A DNA stretch of 64,000 nt, taken from the NCBI GenBank assembly GCA_963514095.1, contig OY741276.1, positions 15,814,959 through 15,878,958 of the forward strand. Direction: 5' to 3'. The notes below the pieces were generated by a model, which made no database searches, was not told the DNA's origin, and saw only the letters and a program-made list of their open reading frames with translations. The stretch comes from Eutrigla gurnardus (Eukaryota; Chordata; Actinopteri; Perciformes; Triglidae). A program made the translations under genes and the position numbers. How positions within the stretch are numbered: position 1 is the first letter of the stretch; each line of letters begins with the position of its first letter. Below, piece by piece: positions 1-15,564 of this stretch.

Positions 1-2804
1 TAGAGATTGTACAAATTATATGTAGGCTACACGGTGATTTCCTCTAGCCTCATTACACCTCTTGGAATCATCAAATGAGGATGAGGAACTATCGTAGAGC
101 TGTGGGTGACAAAAGACAGCTACAGTATTTTTGGTCTCCATTTGTGATTCTCAGACAAGATTCTCAAAGCTGATAGGCTTTTGCATCATGCAAATTTTTT
201 GCTTGATTTGAAATATTTCAACGATTGATTTAATGACTGTTATGATCCATCTGCTGGTCTGCCTTTGGGACTCCTGCTTGTCTGCATATTTTGGACATTC
301 TACTGCTTCTGAATTTGTGCCTTTGCTTACAGATTGTGGAGCTGATATGAAGGGTGGGGATGAAGTGATTGTTCATAACAACTCAACAACAATAAAAAAG
401 GAAGGACTTGACATTGTTAAAAAAAGTATAGAAAGTACAGTGATTGAACTGAATTGATTGGTCTTAGATTTATATATACATATATTTAAACTGAGTTATT
501 TTGTATCAATGCTGGCTGTTGTTTGCCTCGTGGGAATTACAGACTGAGGTTGTCTGTAAGTAAGTGACACTTTATCTATACGGCTCCTTTGGAGAAAGGT
601 CACAAACGCTTCACAAAAGGAAATCAGACACTAGGAAGATTAAAACACCATAAGATAGGAATAGATCATCTGCTTTTTTATTTCCTACCCCACCAATGAA
701 TTATAATGTTGAGGCTGTCAACTCATTGTGCTGCTGACCTACACACATGGTGTTACAAGTCCTGGCACCATTTACCTAGACGCCTGGAACAACTGCTTCT
801 CGATAGCCGGGTCAGCTTTTAGGTCATGCTTAACGTGTTTATATAACCTGTTTGTACAACGATACGGGGACATGATGGCAGATAGCGACAAGGAACAAAT
901 ATTTGATGGAGGACAAGCGGCTGTTTGTCAGGATGCCATTAAGCCGGCGGGTTGCATAGCACCGTCACCCAAACGCTTCAGTCTGACAACAGTCGCACAA
1001 CTCAAACCGCTACACACTCAGATACGACCGACGTGTAAAACGTGTCATAAATCAGAGGATTGACAAACACTCGGGCCGTTTTAAACATTTGCGTGCCACG
1101 GTGGGAGGATGGTCAGTTTGTCTTCAGCCTCACTTGTAAAAGTCCGAAAGGTTTTTTTTTAAGTTAACATGAACTCTTTATTAACAACATGGAAAACAGC
1201 GCTCGCTGATGGTTTCAATGCACAAACATGACAAAATGAACGGGATTAATGTATTAAAATGTCCTGGTCTGATAGCGATCCACCAACGGATCCTTTATCT
1301 TTCCTGAAATCAACCCGACGTTTACTTATTTTAACTTAGTTTTGTTACATAACTTGTGGACATACAACAAGTTTAACCAAAATGTTTACCGTTTCCTAAA
1401 TTTGACCAAAGTCCACACCTGGTTACTGGAGGGGAGAAACTAAATTTGAGTTTGGCTGCTGCTTGAGCATCTTATTTGTTATGTGCGTAAAGCTATACTA
1501 AAAAATTACATCTTAAAATTTTAAAATACAAGTCAATCTCATCAAATGGATAATATTGTAAATGTCAGTACAAATAAATTACATAATTTGTTCCATGGTT
1601 TGAGTATGTGGATATGAGGTAAGAATGAACTAGAGCACACAGTGAATGAGTAATAGTGAGTGAATGAAATGCCTATCAAGATCTAGAGATCGCTTCTTTA
1701 CCAAGACAAGACAATGTTAAGCCTTTGAAAGGTGTTTTTTCCCTCCTTTTTCTTTTCTCTCACCAAGCTGTATTCCCTCTAAACTCTCAAATGCCTGACC
1801 TTTGAAAATTGCTGTGTTTAAGCGTTTGCTTTTTAGCCTTCTGTAAATGTCACATAATGTTATTGGGCTCCGGCAGCAGAGGATCATTAATCTTTCCCGT
1901 GCAGGCTGGCTTAGGGAAATACGGCGGGTATAGCAGCTATATCACTAAGTAGGGACATCAGAGCAGAAGTGTAAACATCATTTGGACACTGCAGTTTTTC
2001 TGCTCAAATGGGTTTGATGTTGATGAAGAAAGACCTTCTTCTCAAAGTGCAGTGATGCGCGGTGTTTGATCGATACTTCCAGGAAGGTTGGTGGTTATCG
2101 CACCACGAGAAGAGCTGGAAAAGATGGAATCCTCCTCTTTCAGGAAAATAGGAAACAAAGTTGTCTTCTTTGCTCCGTTTTTCCACTCCAGTACATAACG
2201 ATACTGGGAATGAATACATAGATGAAGGCAGGCAAAAAAATCAGCTTTGATTTGCTGAAAGTAAATGCTATAGCGGCAAAAAGTAAAATAGAAAAATAAG
2301 GAAATTGGATAAAATAAAAAAATATGAATGATTATGATTTAAGGTATCCAAGGCTATCATTGTAATAACACATATTCAAATACAGAAATTGAAAGCCGAA
2401 TACCTACACAATAAATATATGAATAGTAAGATATTCAGGTCCAGCACAAGGAAATATAGTGTCTGCTGAACCCTCAGTACCATTTAGAAGAGAAAATAAG
2501 TAATTAGCTTAAACTATGAAGCAGAAGTTAAATTTTGTCTCATGAATGAAAGCACCGTGTTTTTCACTTTGGCAGATATATAATGTACAAGATATGCAGA
2601 TATTCTCACGTAAGCTCTTGAACGTGCAATCTAAAGAAGGAGTGTCACACCAGAATGCACCAGCGCCCAATTAGACTCTCTGGAAATTGAAAAGAAACTT
2701 TGGTTGTGCTCGTTGGTGTTTACACGGCTGTGGCAGGTAGTGTCACTGGATGGTGACAAACTGTTGTTTTCTGCTCCACTACACTAGCAGCCCGAAGACT
2801 TTCA

Positions 2805-2811
<7 letters not shown>
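1..2811. other. non-coding stretch, no gene recognised
   Basis: AT-rich sequence with no open frame that resembles a protein. Open frames at 233-457 (+, 74 codons) and 728-1063 (+, 111 codons) have no recognisable domain. A short GC-richer patch at about 1865-1960 is free of simple repeats and could be regulatory, but no motif there is decisive. Confidence 0.6.

Positions 2812-2843
<32 letters not shown>
2812..2843. repeat. (CA)n microsatellite
   Basis: Uninterrupted CA dinucleotide tract of 16 units, readable directly. It explains the Cys/Val-rich open frame on the minus strand here. Confidence 0.98.
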
Positions 2844-2847
<4 letters not shown>

Positions 2848-3449
2848 CACAAATACATGAGTCCACATGGAGTCGTTCATGCATACCTGGCTCTAACACA
2901 TGCATGCACACAGTTTGCAGACTAATTTGCAGTCTCTTTCACACACACCCTCAGTCGCCCCGGAGCTTCTCAAGCATGTCACAATGTAATATTAGCCCTG
3001 TGGAGTCACTTTATTATAAAATGTAAAAATCCATTCAATTTTATTTAATCAGATGAAAAGATAAAGCATTTCCAGGTCATTAATCACAGATCCTTTCAGA
3101 GGAGGCCCTGTCTGCCTCCGTACAGAACTCTCAATCACAATCATTTAGGGGAAAGAAAACAGCAGCAACCGCCATCCCTAATGGAATAAACCAAACACCC
3201 CACGAGACTACCTGTAAGATACTGATGGAGCCTCTGGGCTGATTTTTTCCCCGTGATGCCATGTTGTTTTCCCTCCAGAGGCTCTGATATTTATTTTGTA
3301 AATGGTTGTTGATGGGTATGCACATGTTGTAGGAGGGCCTTTATATTTTTTAACTAAAGAGTCTAAAGCTTATTACTGTAATGTCATGCAGGGACCAATA
3401 ACATACTTCCATTTTATTATTGAAAGCATCTTCACTGATGCAAGTGTTT

Positions 3450-3690
3450 GCCAGTCGATCTATGTTTCAACCCTCACCTATGGTCTTGAGCTTTGGGGGA
3501 TGACTGAGATGTAAGATCATGGCTAAAATCCAACTTAGAGGAGGCTTTGGGGCAAACCTAGAAGTGCTTCAGGTATTATATATCCTGTATGGTCTGGGGA
3601 TACCCCGGGTTCCCTAGAAGGTGCTGGGGAGTTGAGCTACTGTGATCTGGACCAAGATCAGCAGCAGAGGATGGATGGATGGATGGATTC
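3450..3690 (+). mobile_element. Rex3-like (RTE clade) LINE 3' fragment
   Basis: At 3450-3514 one frame reads LTYGLELWGMTEM, which matches the extreme C-terminus of RTE/Rex3 reverse transcriptase proteins (a conserved LTYG.ELW.MTE pattern, recalled). After an apparent internal deletion, 3574-3690 carries the typical Rex3-type 3' UTR wording (tatatatcctgtatggtctg, then cccgggttcc) and ends in the diagnostic GGAT tail (3668-3687). The element is severely 5'-truncated, as is usual for target-primed retrotransposition, and internally deleted, so it is inactive. I found no matching target-site duplication. It could belong to a sister RTE family, but non-LTR retrotransposon origin is solid. Confidence 0.75.
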
Positions 3691-6600
3691 TTATGACATT
3701 ACATTTATCAATCCAGGTCAACATATTGTTAAATGATAGATTTACCAGGTGTCTTCCTTGTTTGGAAAACTTCTTTACCGAATTCCTGGTTTGACATCTT
3801 GTACAGGATGTGTAGGAACCGTGTTTAAACCTAAGCTGGCATGTATTGGATGTCTAACAGGTAAAATATACATTAGGTCCAATCAATACTATTCCATGCC
3901 CATCTGAAATTATACAGGAAGGCTGAATTAATAATACTCAGATTGATTTCAGAAAGTCTATGATTGGCATCACAGTTAGCTAGCCTGCTAACTGGCAAGT
4001 CAAAGTAGTGCAGGCTGACAAAAAAACCCTGAATGCATCCCAAGCTGCAGACAAGGTCAGAGCCAGTGAGTGTGTAATAAATCGGGAGGGAGTGTGCTGA
4101 AGCCATTATCTTTCCTCCTCTGCTCGCCGAGCAGTGCAGTGACCTGACATTATAACAAATGGAGGGGAAAACGCTGCCATGAGATGTAAATTCCCACTGT
4201 GCTCCCCTATGAATGGTGGAGTCTCTTCAGAAAGTGAGGCACTGACCCGTGGCGTCCACTAAGATCTGACAGGAATGGAAGGATTAGAGAGATGGAGGGA
4301 TGCCAGTGGAAGGAGGTGGGGGAGGGGAGAACCTGCAGAAGGGAAGGTTGTGTAAAAGGGAATTATGAATGCAGAGGATAAATTAGATGTCATGGCGAGC
4401 AACATAACTGTCAAATGGACTTCTGCAGTGCTCTGTACATGAGTGACAGGCAGGCGGCAAAGTGGGGTGTGTCGGTGTGTCGGTGTGTGTTGGTGTGTTT
4501 CTGTGGGCGGTGGTTGGGGCCTCAGCACACTGGCATGAAAAATATACAATTCTAGAATTTTACTATTCGTAAAAGTATAACAATATATTTTTACAACTTT
4601 GGTGTGTATTCTCCTTTACATGACAGTTTTCCTTGAAGTCATAATGCAGCGTCTTAAAAAACATTTTTTAAACCTTTTCCTTCATTTTTCTCACTTGATA
4701 TCGTGTTTTCATTTTCATCAATACTCTGTTGTCTAAAATTGTTAATTACATTTTTTTTCGTAACTACTGCAACTGAATCTTTTGTGGTCAGTTTGAATCC
4801 GAGGACTTTTTATAAGACCAGCTTGTAGTCCTTCTTGGGTTGTGTTGTTTTGTTGAACGTGAAGATTTTATGAAAGCTGTTGGAATGCAGTTTATATTAA
4901 AACAACATTAAAACGGAGTATCATTTTTCTTCATCATTTTTTTTAAGCATTTGGACATTTTTTGTGTATTTACTTGTTACTGTATGCTTTTAAGCTACTG
5001 TGCATGGCTGCATCGTGCTGTCTAACTGCACTCATGTGTGCAATGTGGTTTGAGGATTTGGCATTTAGAAAATCAATGTCAGACCAGTATAACAATATAG
5101 TCTAAATATTATTATAATTGTTGTCTACACCAGGAGATTAGGTAGTGGTGTGTGTGACTGCACATTTTGTAGTTATATTTATTTTTTTATGACAATGCTC
5201 AACATCAATTATGAATGAGGCTCCTCCAGCCATGATTATCTAGACTTAATTACGTTATTACTTAGTTACTCACAACTGTCATTGTAGACCAGAACAGACG
5301 TTTCTTTTCATGTTCAGATAAAAAAACATTCTGTTTGTAGGAAAGTATTGTTATTGTTACTATAGAAAAATGTACATAAACATAAAATATTGCTCTAGAT
5401 TGAATAAACAAAAGTTACACTATTCAGTCATTCAAAATGTAACAAAAATCTCTATATACAGTAGATGGTGAACTATATTTCAAGTGGGTAAGCAGCAGAC
5501 TGCTCAGATTGCTCATATCTTAATGATTGAATGTATCAGCGGGCGTTTCATTCTTTCAGATTGTTGTTTCATATCCTAAAAGCTTCCATCGCATGCTTAA
5601 AATGATTGTGACCACTTGTAATATACTGTACTAGATGCAGGCGTTAAAACGTAGTAGATTATATCAGCTGGATTTGACTTCCTGTAGTTTGTTAATATGA
5701 AGATGACTTTCACTTCAGGAATTGGTTTTGTTGAAGCCGGCAGGATCTTCTTTTACATTGATATATATTTTTTTTAATTTCCTACAATTGTTAATACATT
5801 TCTCAAACCAAGTCAAGAAGTCAAGTTGGACTTTTCATTGCTTTTACACAAAATGCATTCATTGTCCTTTCAAAAATCCTCACATGGTTACATATATTTA
5901 AATAAACCGTAAATCAGCAATGCAATGTTGTCCATTCTGCTGCATCTACATCTCCAAATAAATTACAAGAAGAAAGCATCTAAGTGGGACAAACAACACC
6001 CAGTAGCTGTATTTTCATTCCCGATGACCTTGAAAAAACGACTGGCTGCTGTTTTGTGATTGTTCGAGCCGATGTGAGGTTTTCTCTCGTCTGGTGGTTT
6101 ACAGCTCATCACATGATGTTGTGACTTTTCCTTCCACTTAACTCTCCATTCCTCGACCCGCCAGAGAAAATTCATCATCATCATCATCTTCATGTCGACA
6201 CCTTCAATAGCCTTTGACTCTGTCCGCTGGTCTACCTGTGCTCCTCATTTTCCTTTTAAGTACAGAATGGGACAGCTCTTGTATTTAATAAGGTTATTGC
6301 TTCAGAAAAAGACTTGAAACTGTGAAAAATGGATGCATTGTGCTGTGCATTATTTTCTTTTCCCTGCACTCTCTCTGCTCCATCATTGTATTCTATTGAA
6401 GCCCTCACTGATGAAAAGAAGCAGGCTGCCATTGAAGAAAGGAGCGCCTCTGCCTAATTTGAATCCTTTCTCATTATGAGACTAGCAGGTGGTATATGGA
6501 GAATATTGCTATTTAATAAAGGTTCATTTCACCAATATAGTGTTGCAAATAAGTGCATCTCCACATGAGCTCTTGTGTGAACACATGGAGGTTGCACAAA

Positions 6601-6841
6601 TTATGCTCATTTAGTTTGGGTGCAGATCGCCGTCTTGTTATGTACTCTTTCATTGATTCGTTTTTTTTCTTTTGAAGACGCTGTCGTTCAGATTTACTCA
6701 CTCTTTTATTTGCTACTTGCTACCAAGACTGAACCATAGTAGCAAAACACATGGCAGATCTCATTTTATTCCTGCAAATAAGATGAAAAGTTACTGATTT
6801 TTGTGTTTCTGTACTTATGTTGTTTATGTTTTTCTTAGTTT
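3691..6841. other. non-coding stretch, no gene recognised
   Basis: Long AT-rich stretch without genes or clear transposons. A GT-rich, imperfect purine/pyrimidine patch lies at 4465-4500 and a short (CAT)n run at 6173-6190. Minus-strand open frames at 4259-4549 and 5963-6193 are low-complexity or unrecognised. Confidence 0.6.
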
Positions 6842-6853
6842 ATGTACAGGTGG
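6842..6853. repeat. target-site duplication, left copy
   Basis: ATGTACAGGTGG directly precedes the SINE and is repeated exactly at 7240-7251 directly after its GGAT tail. Confidence 0.9.
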
Positions 6854-7239
6854 AGGGCTGCACGCTGGTGTAGTGGGTAGCACTGTTGCCTCACAGCGAG
6901 AGGGTCCCGAGTTCGATTCCTTCTGTGTGGAGTTTGCATGTTCTCCCCGTGTAAGCATGGGTTCTCTCCGGGTTCTCCGGCTTCCTCCCACAGTCCAAAG
7001 ACATGCAGGATGGGATAGGTTCATTGATGACTCTAAATTGCCCGTAGGTTTGAATGTGAGAGTGAATGTTTGTTTGTCTCTACATGTCAACCCTGTGATA
7101 GACTGGCGACCTGTCCAGGGTGAACTCTTCTTAGCCTTCGCCCAATGACAGCTGGGATCAGCTCCAGCCCCCCGCCCCCCGCGACCCTGAATACAGGATA
7201 AGCGGTAGACAATGGATGGATGGATGGATGGATGGATGG
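6854..7239 (+). mobile_element. tRNA-derived SINE with (GGAT)n tail, full length
   Basis: The element has a tRNA-like head with RNA polymerase III internal promoter boxes: an A-box-like tggtgtagtggg (6866-6877; 11 of 12 positions of TRGCNNAGYNGG) and a perfect B box GTTCGATTC (6911-6919). The body carries the wording common to a very abundant percomorph repeat (tttgcatgttctccccgtg, cacagtccaaagacatgcag, gactggcgacctgtccaggg). The tail is (GGAT)n at about 7213-7239, like RTE-clade LINE tails, so an RTE-type LINE such as Expander or Rex3 probably mobilised it; that is inference. Perfect 12-bp duplications flank it, so the insertion is fairly young and complete. The open frames crossing it on both strands are incidental. 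Confidence 0.9.
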
Positions 7240-7251
7240 ATGTACAGGTGG
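7240..7251. repeat. target-site duplication, right copy
   Basis: Exact copy of 6842-6853, immediately downstream of the SINE tail. Confidence 0.9.
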
Positions 7252-7315
7252 GAACATCTTTTCTGAAAAGTAAAACCAAGGCCGAAGTGCCCTAAACTCA
7301 CATTCTCTCTTCTGG

Positions 7316-7327
7316 CCATCAGGGGGC
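7316..7327 (+). promoter_or_regulatory. CTCF-like motif (one mismatch)
   Basis: CCATCAGGGGGC matches the CTCF core CCASYAGRKGGC at 11 of 12 positions. By my rough estimate, a few single-mismatch matches are expected by chance in a window this size, so this is only a candidate. Confidence 0.25.
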
Positions 7328-7369
7328 TCACTTGATATATTACTGCAGCATACATCATAAACATGACTT

Positions 7370-7510
7370 TATGGTCTCAGTCTCTAGTTTCAAGTCATCT
7401 TCAATAGAACGATGTCCATTTAGACTCAAATACATTTTTAAAGCAGGGTATGCTTTGGGGGCAGGGCTACCTTTTGATTGACAGGTCGATGCCATTGCCT
7501 CTCTACCATC
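7370..7510 (+). repeat. interspersed repeat family A, fragment
   Basis: This shares wording in the same order and strand with 24622-24760: tttatggtct..a.t..ctagtttcaagtc.tcttc, followed about 80 bp later by a 'gggc.ggctacctt.tgattgac.ggt' block. Two diverged copies in one window show that it is an interspersed repeat. I recall this block as abundant in percomorph genomes, but I cannot assign a class. Confidence 0.65.
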
Positions 7511-7530
7511 GCTAACCTGCTACCAATGCA

Positions 7531-10279
7531 ATTAGCTCATAATTAACACTAATTTGAAGTTATTATACTTTATTGTTTTCATTTAAAAGGTTTAATAGGG
7601 CCAAACCAACCAATGGACAAGAACAATGACAAAATATGGTTTAGTTTTGAAATTTGGGTTGAATGGAGGAGGCGTTTGTCTGGAACGGGTCTCATTCACA
7701 GTGACAGGACACCTTTTCACCATCTGTACGCCTCATAAATCACCAGTAGAAACAGTAAAAGAGTTGAAATTTCTGTGTAATGTGATTGTTTACTGTATTT
7801 ATTTTTTGCCTTTACCAAATAAGGAACATAATCAGAGGCTACGTGTCAAAATGTTTACCTCAGAAAAAGGTTAAAAGTATTAGAACATGCAGTAGAACGG
7901 CAGTCTGAATCCATCGCTCATTCAACATAAAAAGTGAGAACATTGTCAGTTCAGGTGAAGCCATCTCTTTTAATTTGTCCTGCTCATTTTGTTCATATTC
8001 TGAAAAGAATATCTTCAGCATTAAGCTAAATATGTCTTGAACTCGCTGACAGGATCTTCTGAGCTTCTTACATTCCTAATATCCTGAGCAACAAACACTT
8101 CCATTCATGTTGTGCGCTCCGCCGGGCGGATGTGTTGTACTCGCCAGACTCGTCATAATGTGGGTGAGTTGTTGAGGTCAGTTGACTGCAGGATGAGGAA
8201 CATTTAATCAGAAAGTCATTCTCACTCATTTAGCTCAAGATCAGTCACAAGTGTTTGATGGTAATCTTCAGCCAGTTGTCTGGTATGAAACAGATCGAGT
8301 CCTCCAGCTCTAAGCTCCAAGGATAGAGTACTCAAGCTCTTCAAAGTGACCTGAGTGTTTGACCCAGATCCCCTGACAATACCGGGGACATGCAGCCTAA
8401 TTGAATATACAGCTAATGAGGGAAATTGCGGGCCCAGAAATCAAACGCAGGTGCTCTCTTGGATCTTCTTTATAGAACCCCACCGCTCTTATACATTAAA
8501 AGACATCTTGAGCAAAAATAAAAGAAGAAGAAAATGTCTGAGTGTTTGGGACACGAGGCAATTCAACCAGCTCGTCGTTGATATATCCACTTTGTTTCCT
8601 CTGTACTGGCTCATAGGCAGCAGAGAATGAACGTCAATCGGCTGCCTATTAGACTTCAGTAGTGAATATCAATTAGCCGCTGGTCAATTACCCAGCCCTT
8701 TGACATGAATTGTACATATATTTGCAGAGATTGCATTTGTGTTATTATTCAGTCACAAAACAGCGAAAACAGCAGCAGAGCATTTACAGTAGTTTACACA
8801 ATGTATTTGTACTAACATGTTGCTGTTAAATGTTAAAATAAATATATTGATTACATTGAACCATCTCAACTTTTTGTGCCATTTCTATTAAAATAAACAT
8901 TTTAATAGATTTATTTTGTACCAGTCCTACAAAATAAAAAATAAACCTTTATTTTCTTCTAGAAATAACTTTTTTGAAGCAATAAAATAATACATTAATG
9001 TTTGAAGTCTACTCTTGACAGGCAGCTGACATAAATTATTTAAAGATGTGACGTGATAGAAAGCTCTGGGACAGCTACTAAATGGAGGTGAGATTGTTTG
9101 TAAAAAAATGTAATTGTTACCCTTATTTAATTACATTTTTGGTTTAATTCTCAGAGCATTAGATCAGTTCGGATTATTTTGGTTTAAGGTTAGGAAATGT
9201 TGATGAAATGACCTTAACTCAAGGTAAAAAAAAAAGGAGGAAAAAACATCTTAGGTATTTCTGACATGTGCAGATTTCACAGTGAAATCAGGCTTTGTGC
9301 GTTTGTCTGTGGCCTGGATGCTAATATCTGCCCCTGCATGATGAATTAACTCTACTAGTTTAACCCGGCGCTATTATCATAATTCACACTCGTGACTGTC
9401 CAAACGGTTCGAGCAGACTTAGCATTTTAATCTGCTTTTAGGTTGCATTGCCCTTTATTGTTTGAAGCGAGCAGCCCAGATGTTCTGGGGTTCTTGCCAT
9501 GGGTTTAAAGTTCTCCACACTGATCCCCTTTTCTTCTCTCGGTGGCGGCAAAGCTACAGCTTTTCCCACTGAGCTTCTTCCTGATCTCCAATTTAGTTGA
9601 TACTGACAGCGAAGCCCGTTGTCCGACATAATCATCATCGTCTCCCAATACCTTCTATTCTATGCAACATATCATTCTGATATATTGATATCATATCAGT
9701 ATTATTATATGTTGTTTCAAAAACATTCAAAAGGGTTCACAAATTCAGATAAAACACTCAAGTTAAATATTCCCCAAAACGTTCTAAGTTAAACTTCTTG
9801 AATGCCAAGAATACCTGTTCTATTTTATAAATATTGTTTTCTTTTCTTGCATTCAGGCTTCATTTGGTAGTTTTTTTTAAAAATGAATTCAATCTAATTT
9901 AGGATGGTGTTAATTCTGCTTTTACACAGAATGCATTTCTTCAGGAATTGCTGAGTCTAATACAGGTGTCAGAAATATCAGTTTTGCTAGTATTGTCCAT
10001 TTTTCAAAGACATTCAAACACTAGTTTGTGTCCTCACACACACTGATCCCAGGCCACATGGTCCTGGTCTCAGACAGACAGGCTACAGTAGAGGGCAGTC
10101 TTACGCCAACTTTACTTACCAGCAGCCTCTCACCTGGTCTCATTATTCCTGCAGGTCTGCCTCCACTGTCTTGGGAACCAGACTGTAGTTGATTCAATAT
10201 TTTTGTAGTGTTTGCTGAAGGACTGTTACAGAATACTGGCATCATTACCTTTGATTTGACTTGAATGACAAATGAAAGA

Positions 10280-10283
<4 letters not shown>
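7531..10283. other. non-coding stretch, no gene recognised
   Basis: No gene or confident transposon. Open frames at 7626-7874 and 8355-8630 (+) and 9438-9638 (-) have no recognisable similarity. Composition is AT-rich with scattered short A and T runs. Confidence 0.6.
10085..10098 (+). promoter_or_regulatory. CTCF-like motif (one mismatch)
   Basis: ACAGTAGAGGGCAG fits the CTCF core with one mismatch (A for C at the first position) and a good 3' extension. Single-mismatch hits of this kind are expected by chance, so this is a candidate only. Confidence 0.25.

Positions 10284-10320
<37 letters not shown>
10284..10320. repeat. compound (AT)n(AC)n microsatellite
   Basis: AT dinucleotides from 10284 to 10310 pass directly into AC dinucleotides up to 10320. 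Confidence 0.97.
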
Positions 10321-12890
10321 GTATATTGTAATTTGCTGATTTATGAAGATTTAACACGTACATGTTTAGAGAATAAGGTTTTTGTTGTAGATGCATTTAA
10401 TGGTTACGGAATTCTTTGGTGAAGTTTCTAAAGCTAAAATAGTTTATTTTACTGAACAGGTGGACAGGATTTTCACATTAATACCTACTGACCATAGTTT
10501 GCATGGTGTTATGCATTTTGATTAATTATCCCTTATAAATAATTTATGAAGTGTATTTATTTAGCTCGCCATTGCTTCATGTATGAAGTCAAACGCACAC
10601 AAACTGAGGTGCCTTTTTGTCAACATGAAGCAAGGAGGGGGATCTAATGTCTAATGTGTGAGATCAGAATGCTGGTTCGAAGTTCGATCCTGACAGTGAA
10701 CCTGCAGCCTACCAACTGTTTCAGCACTGCAGCACGTACATTTCAGCCAGCTACAATAGAGCAATCGCTGCTGCCATGGCACTGAATAACATATTTTACT
10801 AATATGATGATAATATGAGGATGATTTAAAGAAAATGGCCTTGAGAATGAGATTTTTCTCACATGCTGCTGTAGCTGATACTCATCGGTGAGTCATCGGA
10901 GACTACTTACAAGAGGAAGACAGAAAATAAGGTAAAAAAAAAATGCAACAACTCTGTAGGCCAATAGCATTGTAAAGAAAAGTTAATGAAGTATGTGAAC
11001 ATAGTGGAGCACCGAGAAGTTAAAAGACCGGACATTTTTCTCCGGGGCCGATGGAGACCAAAACGAGAGATATAATGAGAGTGAATATTAACTAACATTA
11101 TCAGGTAGACACAAACATGACAACAAATGAATGATAATGTAGGTACAAATGAGTTACTACCGATCAACATGAGCACAGAATACTTTGTGATCTTGTGTGA
11201 AATAATACACCCATGTAAAAATACTACATTACTGCTTGGTCAGCTGCCCTACACGTCATACTATGACACTTTGGGTGTCCTTACGGCAGGAGTAAAGGAG
11301 AAAGCCAAGTGGATGCAAGACTTTCATCCTGGAGAGCAGCGTTCATGTCCTGTGTGAAACCAAAAGAGTTATTGATGAGATCAAAGTGTTTGTGGGTTGG
11401 AAGGTGGGCATAGTGAAGCAGGTAATGCTTAGGAAGTGGGGCAGTTGTCTGTGCTCTAGACCCCCCTCACCTAATCTGGTCCAGATTTAATTGTAAATGC
11501 AATAAATTTGTGTTGATCAATGACCTTCCTGGATTACTAGACAGTGGGCTTCTGGGCCCAAACAACTGGCCCTACCCCCTCCCTAAAGGAGCCAGACTTA
11601 TTGTTCTTTTGTGTCACTTTGTAATTATTTCTTCTTGTAGTAATGTTTTGTCTGTGGTTGTTTTGTCCATTTGTTGTTGTTGTTTTTTTATCTTTTAGTT
11701 GATTAGTGCCTGGCTAATTTTGCTTGTTACACAAAGTGTCATTTTGTCGGCAAAGGCCATGGGGCCCTGAGTCTTCAGGCCCTTGGCCGGTGCCTGGTAG
11801 GGCAGTTCAGTATTCCATCCATGTTTGCCTCTGCCTCTATGGATCACATCCAGGGATGTCAAAGCTGTAGCAGCTTGTCACCCACATGCAAATCAGTCCT
11901 GTGCGGTTCAATCCTTTCGTAAATACATCAATTAGTTGGCATGGAGATTTGATTGTCCAGCAATCTAACAGCCAAGATTTTTCCCGCTCTGGATGACAAT
12001 GAGATAATTATTCCATGTATGTCTGCTTGTCTCGGACTATGTGTGGATCACGCTGACAGCACGGACAATGCAGAAATAGCAGAGGAATAATTACGTTCTT
12101 AGTATTAATTATTCAAAGAGTTCACTTGATGCATTTTCAGTTTCATGGAATTTTAATATTTTTCTTTTTGTACTATCTTTTAGCAATAGTCACGGTGTAA
12201 AATATATGTAGACATCAAGCAAAGAAAACAATATATTAGCTAGCAGCCAGACTAAATAATATGAGGGGTTTCTGTAGCCTGGTGTAATTTCATTAGAAAT
12301 ATTGATATGTCTTGGTAAATAACAGGGCAATGCAGCTTTATCCTGAGCCTTTTTGATCTTCTGGAGTGGTGCGTCTGCTATTCCCAACACACCAGTGTGT
12401 CTCATTGTGTTACACAAGACGGATGCAACACCCCTTGATCTAATTTGACTGAAAATAACCGGACAAAATGACAGAAAAGTATTGCAATTTTTCCATTTTC
12501 GTGCATCTGAAGATCCTATTCCTTCAAAGGGATACAAGATGCCATTGGATGAGGTGCAGTGACACAAAATAATGCCATTTTCCCTACAAAGGCTTATTTT
12601 TCTGACAGAGCCACAGAATGAAACATAAAAACAGATATTTTTCTCCTGACCCTCAGAGTATTCTGCATTTAAGTAGTCTTGCATGTTGCAGTGTGGGTTT
12701 CTAAGTCCGGGTCAGACAGTTGTGTAATAAAGGTTATCTGTGATGAGGGAAATTAGTAGTGTTATTTATTGCTGAATCAGCATATAATTATCAGATAATA
12801 TTGATTTGTCTTATGTGGAATTCATGTATTAAAATTGAGATATGCATGATGAAACATTAGGTAGCTTCACTGTAACAAGGGCCACATCAT
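10321..12890. other. non-coding stretch; longest window ORF lies here but is unrecognised
   Basis: No recognised gene. The minus-strand frame 12190-12684 (164 codons) is the longest in the window. It has no signal peptide or domain that I can identify, no splice context and no reading-frame composition bias visible by eye. By my rough estimate one or two frames of this length are expected by chance in 64 kb of AT-rich DNA. I do not call it a gene. Confidence 0.55.
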
Positions 12891-15560
<2,670 letters not shown>

Positions 15561-15564
15561 TTAA

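Noticed and set aside
8385..8450. Reverse-strand tRNA T-arm-like wording near 8430
   Set aside because: Only a loose resemblance. No A box, tail or target duplication.
10675..10697. tRNA-like B box (GTTCGATCC) as a tRNA gene or SINE head
   Set aside because: No A box at the right distance and no cloverleaf could be drawn.
12190..12684. Longest open frame (164 codons, minus strand) as a gene
   Set aside because: No domain, signal peptide or splice context. A frame of this length is expected once or twice by chance in AT-rich DNA of this size.
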